Shown here piece after piece: positions 23,136-34,815 of a stretch of 64,000 nt of DNA. The notes under the pieces were generated by a model, which had not been told where the DNA came from, searched no databases, and saw nothing but the letters and a program-made list of their open reading frames with translations. A program made the position numbers and the translations under genes. Numbering within the stretch: the stretch's first letter is position 1; each line of letters starts with the position of its first letter. The stretch spans positions 7,087,500 to 7,151,499 of the forward strand of contig NC_052517.1 of the NCBI RefSeq assembly GCF_014356525.2, written 5' to 3'. Source of the DNA: Nilaparvata lugens (Eukaryota > Arthropoda > Insecta > Hemiptera > Delphacidae).

Positions 23136-23305
23136 TCTCTCCCCGCCCAGGTAATTCGCTCCCGTTCAGGTTAATGAGTTCTCTAATGTATAGGGCACAA
23201 TTTTTGAACTGCAGCCATCTATATCATGGTAGTTACCAGTTACCATGGTTACTATCACTCTGCTACCAATGTCTGATAGGCCTCATAATAAAGAGATAGA
23301 GCTGT

Positions 23306-24595
23306 ACTATAGTGAGGTCCACGTTATAATGGCACTATTGGATCAACATTGGTGTTGCTATCCTTGTCTATCATTCCACAAAGCAGATTGTTCTATCAAA
23401 TTATGGTGTAGTGTATCAAGTTGAGATGATACTGAATCATATTGTGTTGATACTGTATCATGTCGTGGTTGTTCTTGTTCTATAGTGAGGTCCACGTTAT
23501 AATGGCAGTATTTGATTGACATTGGTGTTGCTATCCTTGTCTATCATTCGACAAAGCAGATTGTTCTATCAAATTATGGTGTTGTGTATCAAGTTGAGAT
23601 GATTCTGTATCATATTGTGTTGACACTGTATCATGTTGTGGCTGTTCTTGTTCTATAGTTAGGTCCACGTTATAATGGCAGTATTTGATCAACATTGGTG
23701 TTGCTATCCTGCTCTATCATTTTACAAAGCAGATGGCGAATGTATCAAATCATAGTGTTGTGTATCAAGTTGAGATGATTCTGTATCATATTGTGTTGAT
23801 ACTGTATCATGTTGTGGCTGTTCTTGTTCTATAGTGAGGTCCACGTTATAATGGCAGTATTATATTAACATTGGTGTTGCTATCATTGTCTATCATTCCA
23901 CAAAGCAGATAGCGAATGAATCAAATCATAGTGTTGTGTATCAAATTGAGATGATACTGTATCATGTTGTGGCTGTTCTTGTTCTATAGTGAGGTCCTCG
24001 TTATAATGGTAGTATTTGATTAACATTGGTGTTGCTATCCTTGTCTATCATTCTACAAAGCAGATAGCGAATGTATGAAATCATAGTGTTGTGTATCAAG
24101 TTGAGATGATACTGTATCATATTGTGTTGACACTGTATCATGTTGTGGCTGTTCTTGTTCTATGGTGAGGTCCACGTTATAATGGTAGTATTTGATAAAC
24201 ATTGGTGTTGCTATCCTTGTCTATCATTCGACAAAGCAGATTGTTCTATCAAATTATGGTGTTCAGTATCAAGTTGAGATGATACTGTATCATATTGTGT
24301 TGATACTGTATCATGTTGTGGCTGTTCTTGTTCTATAGTGAGGTCCACGTTATAATGGCAGTATTTGATTAACATTGGTGTTGCTATCCTTGTCTATCAT
24401 TCGACCAATCAGATTGTTCTATCAAATTATGGTGTTCAAATCAATTGAGATGATACTGTATCATATTGTGTTGATACTGTCTCATGTTGTGGCTGTTCTT
24501 GTTCTATAGTGAGGTCCACGTTATAATGGCAGTATTTGATTAACATTGGTGTTGCTATCCTTGTCTATCATTCGACAAAGCAGATAGTATTTCAT
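23306..24595. repeat. MITE-derived satellite, eight ~173-bp units
   Basis: GAGGTCCACGTTATAATGGC (with minor variants) starts at 23314, 23487, 23660, 23836, 23991, 24167, 24340 and 24511. Each unit joins a TAGTGAGGTCC MITE end to a block holding ATGATACTGTATCAT and GATACTGTATCATGTTGTGG. The last unit runs into MITE-like sequence (CAAAGCAGATAG). Confidence 0.92.
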
Positions 24596-24689
24596 CGTTT
24601 CGTAGCTCCGCAACTTTGCCATATAGTTTTTCAACAATGAAGGAATTTTCAACAATTTATAAATAATTGATGAATTTCTGTTTCAAATA

Positions 24690-24975
24690 ATAGACGGTTC
24701 AGAATTATTGACCGAGAAAAGTGAGATCTAAGATTCAAGTCGACGGTTTTTGCATTTTTCTTAATGTTTATATGTTGCGCATTTACGGCGAAACGCGGTA
24801 ATAGATTTTCATGAAATTTGACAGGTATGTTCCTTTTTAAATGTCGCGTCGACGTATATACAAGGTTTTTGGAAGTTTTAAATTTCAAGGAAGATATAAA
24901 AGGAAAAGGAGCCTCCTTCATACGCCAATATTAGAGTAAAAATCAGACTATAGAATTATTCATCATAAATCAGCT
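24690..24975 (-). repeat. CTTCGCTCGGTCAA family, 3' half, inverted
   Basis: It starts TTGACCGAG-like (ATTGACCGAGAAAAGTGAGA) and includes CGAAACGCGGTAATAGATTT and GTCGACGTATATACAAGG, the reverse complement of the family's 3' half. A short open frame on the - strand recurs in other copies and only reflects repeat conservation. Confidence 0.75.
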
Positions 24976-25105
24976 CTCTCTCTATCTCGACTATCACTCT
25001 CTATCTCTCTCACACACACTAACTCACTCTCTCTCCCTCTCTATATCTCGACTATCACTCTCTCGCCCTCACACACACCCTCTTTCTTTCTCTCTCACTC
25101 TCACT

Positions 25106-25139
<34 letters not shown>

Positions 25140-25620
25140 CTCTCTCTTACTCTTCTTTTCCCTTTTTTTTACAAAATTTCGTTTTTCAAAAACATGCGCG
25201 GTTCATTCATCATGAAAAACTATATAAATTTATTGCTGCTTTACCGATAACACACTGGTTGACAATCATTTTTCTCGAAAACATTTCCCGGCTTTTCCGC
25301 AGCTGATTTTCACCCCGATTTTCCGGAGTTTTTCATGGATTTTTTGCGGGAAACGCGAGGGTCACTCGATCTATGTCAACTTTTCGAAAAATAAATCTGT
25401 TTTCACCCCCAGTTACGAAAAATAATGGGCAGCAGGTTTGTGATTGATGTTGTTTGGAAAAGGGGGAGGAGGTGAGGGAGGTGGAGGGGGAGGAGGAGAA
25501 GGAGGAAAAGAAGGAGGAGGATGAGGAAGAGGCACAGGTGGACGAAGAGGAGGGGGAGGAGGAGATAAAAAAGGAGAAACAGAATAAGAATGAAGAGAAG
25601 TGACCAAATGGACGAATTAT
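24976..25620. other. CT microsatellites and GGA-rich tract
   Basis: 24976-25150 is (TC)n, (TCTA)n and (CA)n. 25442-25590 is a GGA/GAG-rich tract. Between them is AT-rich DNA with no recognised gene. Confidence 0.6.
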
Positions 25621-25718
25621 TTTATCCCCATCACTTGAGTAGTCTATATTTTATGAATTTTACTATTGATGTATAGATTGCGCTGTGTACTTTTTTCTGC
25701 AGAATGCACAACTCCTGA

Positions 25719-26320
25719 ATACTAGTAGTTCTGTAACAGTAGACCTCGCGCAGTTATTAACCACAGCCTCCTCTTATACTGTCCATCAGAGTAAATCCTG
25801 TCTAATTTACTACTATACTAGTAGTTCTCTGAAAAGTACACCTCGCGCAGTTATAAACCTCAGCCTCCTCTTATACTGTCCATCAGAGTAAATCCTGTCT
25901 GAATGTCGTGTCGTCGAGATATCGGTGTGAAGACGGCTAATGGCTGTTGGGGTTGGTGTATCAAAAATGCTAACATCAAGAGCTAATCTCCTTCAAGACA
26001 TACTGGCAACAGGACAGCCCGAGTTCAAAGCAGAGAAAGTTCGAGAGACAATGCTATGTTATTTTTTCATTAATTGCATACAATCAATATTTCATTTAAT
26101 ATTGCATTCAATGAGGCTTGCAATTAATAGTCAACACAGCAGCTGATTTCTCACCAAGTTACATTGAAATATTGAATTGCGTGCGTCACTCGACAGCGTA
26201 TTTATGATGAATAATTCTATAGTCTGATTTTTACTCTAATATTGGCGTATGAAGGAGGCTCCTTTTTCCTTTTATATTATCCTTGAAATGCAAAATTTCC
26301 AAAAACCTTGTATATAGCCT
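25719..26320 (+). repeat. CTTCGCTCGGTCAA family, 5' variant with duplicated start, 3'-truncated
   Basis: TACTAGTAGTTCTGTAACAG at 25719 is repeated at about 25817 (ACTAGTAGTTCTCTGAAAAG), each followed by CATCAGAGTAAATCCTGTCT. The copy ends in CCAAAAACCTTGTATATA at 26317, where it is cut by an AGGCTGTGC fold-back end (26321-26395). Confidence 0.7.
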
Positions 26321-26395
26321 GATGAAATTATACAAATCAAAAAACTTTAAAAATATCACGAGTATAAAATTTATTCGAAGCCTTTGCACAGCCTT

Positions 26396-27060
26396 AACGT
26401 GTCCATCCGATTTTGTCTAAACTTGAATGAAAAGTAGATTGGTATCACCAATATCCTTTCTGCTTGTGATATTATAATTGATTTATTCCCATGAATTTAA
26501 ATGATATATTTTGTTTTTTTTTCAGGTATGTATGCTCGTTGAGCCTCTTCCCGTTATTAAACTGTGAGTAATCCGTGATCAAATTTCTTATTTAAAAGAG
26601 TATTAGAATTAATTACAATTTTTTTGATGAGCTAACTTTCAAAACCATGATTGATCGAATTTATCATTCAAATACATATAATTATATAAATAATTAATAT
26701 AATAAATAGAATTATCACTGATATTCATATCAAACTAGATTTGCAATATATAATGGTAATTGAATGTCTGTTGATATATGGTGTGTGAGTGATATACTCA
26801 TATTTGGTAATACTATCATCAAGATGTACACTCTGATCAACAAGTAAATATCTGACTTGACTTGTTTCTTATACATTTTTATTATATATATTTTTCCTTT
26901 CAATCCACCTGAGGTGAGTTTTCAAGTAGTTCAGGTTAAAGGTAGAGGGTCAAGCCCCCAACCCCCCCCCGTGGGGGGGGGTTTAGTGCTGAGGTTTAAG
27001 CAAGGTCTCAACATAAACAATGCTTGTTGCTCAGTTTTCAGAGTTAGGATCCCTTGACAA
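26396..27060. other. AT-rich spacer; possible recursive splice site; C9/G9 hairpin
   Basis: TTTTTTTTTCAG/GTATGTA is at 26525 with GTGAGT at 26564. A C9-GT-G9 inverted repeat is at 26962-26981. 26635-26750 is repeated directly at 27745-27848. No gene is recognised. Confidence 0.45.
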
Positions 27061-27670
27061 ATAATGGATTTACTGAAAAAAATTATCTTTGTTATTCACG
27101 AAATTGGATCTACTTTTTCTGTTTTAATCTTGACAAATGGATTACTGGAAAAGTTATTCTTGGTTCTTAGTTATGGATCTAGTTTTCCCATGAGATCCTT
27201 ATTTTCTGTTCAATCTTGACAAATGGGGTGTCAATGGATTCGTTATAGATTTACTGGAAAAATTACTCTTGTAGATTTTTGTTAAAATTAACGGTTTTCT
27301 TAGTTATTCGAGAAATAAAAAAACTGGATCTATGAGATCCTTATTTTTTGTTCAATCTTGACAAATGGGGTGTCAATGGATTCGTTATTAGATTTACTGG
27401 AAAACGTTACTCTTGTAGATTTTTTGTAAAATTAACGGTTTTCTTAGTTATTCAAGAAATAAAAAAAAGCTGGATCTAGTTTTTTTTTTCCAAAAAGTGG
27501 GAAATCTTCATTTGAGATTTATTGTGAGATTAGGGGTATGGCTAGGTTAGGTTAGATCAGATTACATTGGATTGGGCAAGGTTAGAACCAAGAATCAGCT
27601 TTGGGGCAGATTTGGGGGCAGCTTTGGGGCAGCTTTGGGGCAGCTTTTCTCCAGCTTTTCTCCAGAACTC
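27060..27670. repeat. Three ~150-bp direct repeats and a GGGGCAGCTTT minisatellite
   Basis: TTGACAAATGGGGTGTCAAT ... GATTTACTGGAAAA ... AACGGTTTTCTTAGTTATTC recurs at about 27080 (diverged), 27215 and 27357. 27598-27665 holds AGCTTTGGGGC units followed by AGCTTTTCTCC units. Confidence 0.7.
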
Positions 27671-27865
27671 AATTTACCCCTACTATTATTATGTATTATA
27701 TTTAATTATTTATATATTTTATTTATTTGGAATAATAAATTCGATCAAAACCATGATTGATCGAATTTATCATTCAATAAATATAATTTATAAATAATTA
27801 AATATAATAAATAGAATCATCACTAATATTCATATCAAACTAGATTGCGAAGCTCAGGTTGATAA

Positions 27866-28605
27866 CTAGTAGTTCTGTGAATATTAGACCTCGCGAAGTT
27901 ATAAACCACAGTCTCCTCTAATACTGTCCATCAGAGTAAATTCTGTCGTGTCGTGTCGGCGAGATATCGGTGTATAACCGACTAATGGCGGTTGGGTTGT
28001 TGTATCGACAATGCTAATAATTTGATTAAACAGCTATATGCTACTGCCATCAAAGCTTACCGAGTTGAAAGCAGAGAAAGTCGGCGGAGAAAAAGACTAT
28101 GCTACTTCAAGTTATCAATTGCATGCCTCACTGCATGCAATTAATAGTCCACACAACAGCTGTGTTTTCAAAAAGTTACATTGAGATATTGAATTGCATG
28201 CGTCATGGCATGCAATTCATTAGTAGTTCTGTGAACAGTAGACCTCACGCAGTATTCTCATCCTGATTGAAACTATAGACCTTATGGAAATACAGCAATA
28301 GACTGGCTTCTCCACACATCTGTGTAATCACTTGTCAGCTGATTTATGATGAATAATTCTATAGTCTGATTTTTACTCTAATATTGGAGTATGAAGGAGG
28401 TTCCTTTTTCCTTTTCTATTAAGCTTGAAGTGCAAAATTTCCAAAAACCTTGTATATACGTCGACGCGCAATTAAAAAGTAACATACCTGTCAAATTTCA
28501 TGAAAATCTATTACCGCGTTTCGCCGTAAATGCACAACATTTAAACATTAAGAGAAATGCCAAACCGTCGACTTTCATTTTAGACCTCACTTCGCTCGGC
28601 CAATA
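27866..28605 (+). repeat. CTTCGCTCGGTCAA family, near full-length copies joined
   Basis: It starts AACTAGTAGTTCTGTGAATA and contains a second start at 28219 (TTAGTAGTTCTGTGAACAG). It ends TAGACCTCACTTCGCTCGGC near 28600. It carries the typical ACGTCGACGCGCAATT and ACCGCGTTTCGCCGTAAATG blocks. Confidence 0.8.
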
Positions 28606-28699
28606 AAACGAACTATATCTAAGACTAAAAACGATTTAAAAATAATATTTCGAAAAAAATGAGTACCCCACTATTGGAATGTGTCTGAAAACTGTTTTC

Positions 28700-29240
28700 C
28701 TATAGTGAGGTCCACGTTATAATGGCAGTGTGTGATTAGCAATGGCATTGCTATCCTTGTCTATCATTCAACAAAGTTGATAGCGCTATCTCTTTCTCGC
28801 TTTGCTCTTTTGCCAGATCGTTTTTTAACAATAATAATAATTTCTGTGGATGTTGGACGACACACCCAGAGGAGTGGTTTATTCATAAATTCAGTAACAT
28901 TACATATTATTCTTTCATACATTTCAATAATATAACAATATTCAAGGTTTACAAAATGATATCACACATATATAATATATGTGTCGAGGTTATCATCAAA
29001 ATGTAGAATTAATAATTAGTCCACAAAATATTCAATATCAATTATGAAAATTTAATTTGAAATTATTGAACAATATTATTTCTTGCATAATAAAATATAA
29101 TGATTATTTAAAATGAGAAAACAGTGTTGATGTTGATATCACATCAATAAACTTGCATCAGCACTACCGTCTATAGAAGGCATTGACAAGTCAGAGGATC
29201 CGCAACGTTCTTCTCCTATCTTTCTCCACTGCCATTTACT
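28700..29240. mobile_element. TAGTGAGGTCC MITE, long copy
   Basis: The left end CTATAGTGAGGTCCACGTTA is at 28701 and the right portion CAACGTTCTTCTCCTATCTT TCTCCACTGCCATTT ends near 29236, with the outer right TIR eroded. The centre (28840-29150) is AT-rich and unlike other copies, so it may be an insertion. Confidence 0.7.
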
Positions 29241-29591
29241 CTCTCTACTACAACATATAATTTGGTTGAAAATTCTCGAAATATCCTATCAATTCAAATT
29301 TGCAAATTCACTAATCTAAATTAGCCAAGTATCCCCTTGTGAAAAAGTCTTCAAATCACCGCCAAATTTTCGCGAAATAAATAATTTACCTACACTACCG
29401 AATCTAGAACACATTTTGTAACCTGGGCTATAATCAATTGTGCAAATTTGAACAAAGGGTAATACGGGTAATTATTTGAAATTGATTGTAATTATAGTAA
29501 TTTCAATTACAATTAGCATCTGTATCTGGTTTGAAGGCCTGACGTCATGGTCTAGTTATCTAAATTCGAGCTCTACTTGTAGCAATATCCG

Positions 29592-29790
29592 TCAACTTAT
29601 TGTGAGATCCACGTTATAATGGCTGTGGAGAAAGATAGAAGAACAGCTTTGCCAATTCTCTGCCCGTGAACCAATTTGTTCATATAGTGAGGTCCATGTT
29701 ATATATGGCAGTGGGGAAAGATAGATGAACAGTGTTGCCGATTCTTTGCCCGTGAACCAATTTATTTTTTTATTCATATATTTATTTATT
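29592..29790. repeat. Two tandem left ends of the TAGTGAGGTCC MITE
   Basis: GTGAGATCCACGTTATAATG at 29599 and AGTGAGGTCCATGTTATATA at 29688 are both followed by GAAAGATAGA ... TGCCCGTGAACCAATTT, a ~90-bp direct repeat. Confidence 0.7.
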
Positions 29791-29794
29791 CATT

Positions 29795-30195
29795 GACCGA
29801 GCGAAGTGAGGTCTAAGATTCAAGTCGACGTTTTGGCATTTCTCTTTAATGTTTTAATGTTTATATTTGCGCATTTAGGCGAAACGCGGTAATAGATTTC
29901 ATGAAATTGACAGGTATGGTCCTTTTTTCATTGCGCGTCGACGTATATACAAGGTTTTTGGAAATTTGCATTTCAAGGATAATATAAAAGGAAAAAGGAG
30001 CCTCCTTCATACGCCAATATTAGAGTAAAAAATCAGACTATAGAATTATTCATCATAAATCGCTGACAAGTGATTACACAGATGTGGGAGAAGCCAGTCT
30101 ATTGCTGTATTCCCATAAGGTCTATAGTTCAATCCAGGTACTTGTGCATGAGAATACTGCTTGAGGTCTACTGTTCAAAGAACTACTAGTGTATA
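29795..30195 (-). repeat. CTTCGCTCGGTCAA family, inverted, short form
   Basis: It runs from TTGACCGAGCGAAGTGAGGT at 29795 to CTGTTCAAAGAACTACTAGT at about 30190 and is the reverse complement of the common family. The internal length is about 400 bp, so the 5' half is shortened. Confidence 0.8.
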
Positions 30196-30334
30196 ATTTA
30201 TAAAAATCTCATAGTTTGTAATCCAACATTTCAATACGTTATTGCATGAAGTTCTGCGATGAAATAAATAAATAAACAAAATAAATAAAATACTCTCTAC
30301 AAACTAAAATAGGACAGTATTGTACTCTACAACA

Positions 30335-30875
30335 TCAAGTGCCGGTTGCACAAAAGCCGGTTAAATTTCAACCGTGATTAATTCCACGAAAACATTATAA
30401 TCAGCTGTGGTAATAGTGAAGTTGTGTTTCTTTTCAGGCTCGAAATTTTGCAAAATTACTCAAAAATTTCTAATTTGTAGATTTTGAGTGAAATATTTTT
30501 GTTTTTAATCAGTTTTTACAATATCAAAATTCAAAATTTTTAGTTTTGTCATTAGGTTTTGAAGTGGAATGGGACTTTTTGAAGTGAATGTGAAATCTTA
30601 CCTTATTCTTTTTGAAACTTTATTTGTTAAAATTTGGGAGAAGACAGTTTTGGGCTATGCCTGTTGTCTTCTCCCAATCATATTATATTTATCATAATTA
30701 TGATCTGTAATTGCCAATGAAATAAATAAATGAATAAATAAATAAATACAATAAATAAATAAATAAATGAAAACCTATTAGAGAAGCCGTATTCTCAAAA
30801 TGCCATCTCTGATCGGTTCTTGTAAAGTTAACACGGTTAAAATTTAACCGGCTTCTATGAAACCGGGCGTTGATA
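30335..30875. repeat. GCCGGTTAAATT fold-back with an internal LINE 3' end
   Basis: The left is GTTGCACAAAAGCCGGTTAA and the right is GGTTAAAATTTAACCGGCTT. Inside, 30636-30775 is a LINE 3' end with the stem GGGAGAAGACAG / CTGTTGTCTTCTCCC and an AAATAAATAAATAAAT tail. Confidence 0.7.
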
Positions 30876-31017
30876 CTGTATATGGTTTTTCTTTTCTTTT
30901 CAACATTTTTTGTTGTCAGAACACAAAAATCCCAATATCGGTTGTTATTTTCTCCTTAGGGCAACTAGAAACATATCATAGGGTGTTATTATTTTTAGTT
31001 TTGGTCTCGTTTTCGGG

Positions 31018-31320
31018 GTGATTGATTGATTGATTGATTGATTGAGTACTTCATTTATGTAGATTACAATATATACCGACTTATAAATTATATACAATAG
31101 CTTACAATACAGCAAAATTATAGATGAATTTACATAATATTGACTAAGAAAATAATTATTGAACTGTATATGATATGAAAAAGTAATTTGTAATATAATA
31201 ACTATAGATAGTCTAATTATATTGTTATGCATCTACATAAATTGGCGGAGCTTTGGACATATCAATGTCCATTCTTCGGAAACAATATTCAAAATATCCT
31301 CCCCACTAACTCTCTACCAA
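31018..31320 (-). mobile_element. LINE/SINE 3' end with (TTGA)n tail, copy 2
   Basis: Same ~300-bp unit as 9579-9880. On its high-coordinate side it again abuts a purine-rich GGA tract (31325-31650). Confidence 0.78.
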
Positions 31321-31324
31321 AAAA

Positions 31325-31655
31325 GGTGGGAGAGAGGTGGTGGTAGATAAAGAGCAGGGGGTGGAGGAAAAGGATAAGGTGGAGAAGGAGGAGGAAGTGG
31401 TGGAGGAGTAGGATGAGGAGGAAGAGGAGGAGGAGGAGGTTAAGGAGGAAGAGGAGGAGGAAGAAGAAAGAAATAGAAAGAGAAGGAGTAAGAGGTGTGA
31501 GGAGGAGTATCTGATAAAGGAGGAGAAAGTGAAGGGAGAGGAGGAATAGATGGAGAAAGAGGACGAGTATGATTATGAGGAGGTGGTGATGAGGAGGGGA
31601 GGAGGAGGAGGAGGAGGAGGAGGAGGAGGAAGAGAAGGAAGAGGAGGAGGTCACG
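31325..31655. repeat. GGA-rich purine tract
   Basis: GGAGGAGGAAG-type repeats. The Ser/Leu-rich - strand frame over it is an artefact. Confidence 0.88.
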
Positions 31656-32025
31656 TGATGCTATTATACCGATTCCATGTCAATAATGAAGGACTGACTG
31701 CTTTCAACTACATGTGGCGTGTTCGTAATGCGTCCTCAGTAGGAGAAAGGTAGTAGAAGATGAAGTGAAAGAAGAAGAAGAAGAAAAAGAAGAATTAAAA
31801 GAGTCTGATGAATATCGAACATCAGTACAACACGACAAATGAGAACTACAATATAAGGAAAATATTGAGATTAAATACTGGAAGAAACAGAAGTAGAAAT
31901 ATTAAAAAAATATGTATAAAATTCGAAAATGAAAGACCGTTTAGAAGAATGTTGGAGGAGAATGAAAGAAGATCCATAATAAGTGGATATTCTGTTGATT
32001 AATCATATTTCTACATTATTTGAAA
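31656..32025. other. Unassigned sequence
   Basis: A 64-codon + frame at 31808 is Asn/Arg-rich and lacks any recognised motif. I see no support for a gene. Confidence 0.4.
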
Positions 32026-32029
32026 CCGA

Positions 32030-32690
32030 TCTGGAATCGTTGCGAAGGTGGTAGAGGATAGAGCTATCTGCTTTGTGGAATGATAGACAAGAATAGCAGC
32101 ACCAATGTTGATCGAATACTGCCATTATAACGTGGACCTCACTATAGCAATAAATCAGTGTTCCACAATATGATACAGTATCATCTGAACTTGATACACA
32201 ACACCATAATTTGATACAGAATAGGATAGCGCTATCTGCTTTGTGGAATGATAGACAAGGATAGCAACACCAATGTTAATCAAATACTGTCTTTATAACG
32301 TGGACATCACTATAGAACAAGAACAACCACAACATGATACAGTATCAACACAATATGATACAGTAGTCATCTGAACTTGTTACACAACACCATAATTTGA
32401 TACAAAACAGGATAGAGCTATCTGCTTTGTGGAATGATAGACAAGGATAGCAACACCAATGTTAATCAAATACTGTCTTTATAACGTGGACCTCACTATA
32501 GAACAAGAATAACCACAACATGATACAGTATCAACACAATATGATACAGTATCATCTCAACTTGATACACAACACCATAATTTGATACAAAACAGGATAG
32601 AGCTATCTGCTTTGTGGAATGATAGACAAGGATAGCAACACCAATGTTGATCAAATATTGCCATTATAACGTGGACCTCACTAAGGCAAA
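32030..32690. repeat. MITE-derived satellite, about four units, inverted
   Basis: It is the reverse complement of the 23.3-kb array: CATTATAACGTGGACCTCAC-type words near 32122, 32292, 32478 and 32662, with ATGATACAGTATCA words between. The units end GATAGAGCTATCTGCTTTGT. Confidence 0.88.
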
Positions 32691-32789
32691 GTTTTGAGGT
32701 TCCTCCAGCGTTTCACTATTGGTTGGTTGTTTGTTTGGCTGTATTATAGGCCTACATGCTGTGTTTGAATGGTGAAGGGAGACAACCAC

Positions 32790-33644
32790 CACGGAGAAGT
32801 AGGAGAAGAAAAGGAACGAGGACGAGAAAATGGGGAATATGAGGTGATGAAGATGTGGGTGATGAGGAGGAGGAGATGGCAGAAGAGGAAGTAGGAGTTA
32901 AAGAAGATGAGGATGAGGGAGAGGGAGAAGCAGCTAAAGAAAAAGGAGAAGTATAAGAAGAACGAGAGTGTGGATGAGGAAAAGGTGGAGGAGAAGATAG
33001 AGGAGAAGAAGAAGGTGGAGGACTTGGTGGAAAAGAAGGTGAAGGAGGAGGTGAAAGAAAAGGAGAAGTTTCAAGAATGTAGAGGAGAAAAAGGAGAAGG
33101 AGAAGAGAAGAAGGAGAAGGAGGTGAAGAAGAAGGTGGAGGAGAAGAAGGAGAAGGTAGAAGAGAAGGAGGAGAAGGTGAAAAAAGTAGAAGTAGGTGAA
33201 AATGGAAAAGATGAAAGAGGAGAAGGTGGAGGAGAAGAAGCAGAAGAAGAAGAAAAAGATTGAGGATAAGGTGAAGAAGAAAGCGAAGGAGAAGGAGAAG
33301 GTGGCGGAGAAGAAGGAGAAGGTGAAAGAGAAGAAAAAGGAGAAGGTGGTGAGAACAGGGTGAAAGTGAAGAAGAAGAAGAAAAAGGTGAAGGAGAAGGT
33401 TTAGAAGTAGGTGAAGGAGAAGGTGAAGTAGAAGAAGATAAAGATGAGGAAAAAGAAGAAGAAAAAGATGATGAGGAAGTAGAAGTGGTAGTAGTAGAAG
33501 AAGAAGACAAGAAGAAGAAGAAGAAGAAGAAGAAGAAGAAGAAGGAGGACGAAGAAGGAGAAGAAGCGGAAGAGGATGAGGAGAAGAAGCGGAAGAGGAG
33601 GATGACGAAGAGGGAGAAGAAGCGGAAGAGGATGGAGGAAGAAG

Positions 33645-33675
<31 letters not shown>

Positions 33676-33800
33676 GGAAGAGGAGGATGACGAAGAAGGA
33701 GAAGAAGCGGAAGAGGAGGAGGACGAAGAAGGAGAAGAATCGGAAGAGGAGGAGGAAGAAGAAGAAGAAGAAGAAGAAGAAGAAGAAGAAGAAGGAACTC
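32790..33800. repeat. Purine-rich GAA/GGA tract, ~1 kb
   Basis: The + strand is almost pure purine with AAGGAGAAGG and GAAGCGGAAGAGGAGGA units. The 356-codon - frame (poly-Ser/Pro/Leu) and the Lys/Glu-rich + frames are composition artefacts. Confidence 0.92.
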
Positions 33801-34009
33801 CGACCGGAATAACTTGTGACATTCCTACAACGGTGTTGGATCGATGCCTCAGTTAGGACTGACGACTGTTCGTTCTCTCCTAGTGTATTGAAATTCACTT
33901 AACTTACTTTGGTGGAATATAATTTGGGGTATAATTATAAAGGGTAAGTGGAAGAGAAATAGAAAGAGTGGGTGGAGGAATATGCTAGAAAGAGGAGAAT
34001 AATAAAATT

Positions 34010-34315
34010 GATTGATAGATTGATTGAGTAAAGTACTGTATTTATGTAGATTACAATATATACTGGCTTATATACTTATATACATAGCTTACAATACAGC
34101 AACATTATAGATGAATTTACATAATATAGACTAAGAAAATAATTATTGAACTGTATGATATTATGAAAAAAGCAATTTGTAATATAATAAATATACAAGA
34201 TAATATTGTAATGCATCTTCATAAATTGGCGGAGCTTTGGACATATCAATGTCCATTCTTCGGAAACAATATTCAAAAAATATCCTTCCCACTAACTCTC
34301 TCTCTGAAGAAGAAA
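34010..34315 (-). mobile_element. LINE/SINE 3' end with (TTGA)n tail, copy 3
   Basis: Same unit as 9579, with a degenerate tail (ATTGATTGATAGATTGATTG). Purine-rich sequence lies on both sides (GAAAGAGGAG, GAAGAAGAAAAATG). Confidence 0.75.
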
Positions 34316-34715
34316 AATGAAAGATAACGAAAAGAACAGGTGTGAATGAATTAAAAAATGAACCAAAGTCGAATGTTTTTGACACATTATAGAATTTAAA
34401 AATACGAAAATCCATCTTTTAGGTCGGCCACTAACGTCAGGACAAGTGTGTTGAACATATGTGTTCAGGTCATGACACTCGTGTTCCTTATGGAGCGGCC
34501 ATTTTGTGGGGTTTTTATGGCGGTACATTTGAAAGTTCAATCTAATTCAACTTACTCCTAACAAAATCATGCATTTTAAAAACAAAATTCTTGTACTAGA
34601 AAATATATGAAGTCAGGTTTTCATTTTTTTAATAATAAATGGTTCAATAATTCATTTACCTATTATTGAAAATTGTTCATATTCTTGTAACCTATGAAAT
34701 TATGATCCATAAGGC
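34316..34715. other. AT-rich spacer up to the gap
   Basis: GGTCGGCCACTAACGTCAGG at 34420 resembles GGCTGGCCACTAACGGTAGA at 2700. No exon was recognised. If the gap hides the rest of E1, its acceptor is not visible here. Confidence 0.4.
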
Positions 34716-34815
34716 NNNNNNNNNNNNNNNNNNNNNNNNNNNNNNNNNNNNNNNNNNNNNNNNNNNNNNNNNNNNNNNNNNNNNNNNNNNNNNNNNNNNN
34801 NNNNNNNNNNNNNNN
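34716..34815. other. Assembly gap (100 N)
   Basis: Exactly 100 N, the conventional size for a gap of unknown length. It removes the 5' part of GALNT exon E1 and possibly more exons. Confidence 0.99.

Noticed and set aside
23306..24595. Regularly spaced repeats suggesting a CRISPR array
   Set aside because: Units are contiguous MITE-derived satellite without unique spacers, in eukaryotic DNA.
24649..24921. 90-codon - strand frame, with a similar 71-codon + strand frame at 28391
   Set aside because: Both lie in the CTTCGCTCGGTCAA dispersed repeat; similarity between them is repeat similarity, not protein conservation.
27549..27600. TAGGTTAGGTTAG, resembling the insect telomere repeat TTAGG
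   Set aside because: Only two to three units in interior DNA; not a telomere.
31808..32002. 64-codon Asn/Arg-rich frame as a small gene
   Set aside because: No motif, no splice or promoter context; composition fits AT-rich non-coding DNA.
32752..33898. 356-codon poly-Ser/Pro/Leu frame and companion charged frames
   Set aside because: Same cause: GAA/GGA microsatellite DNA.
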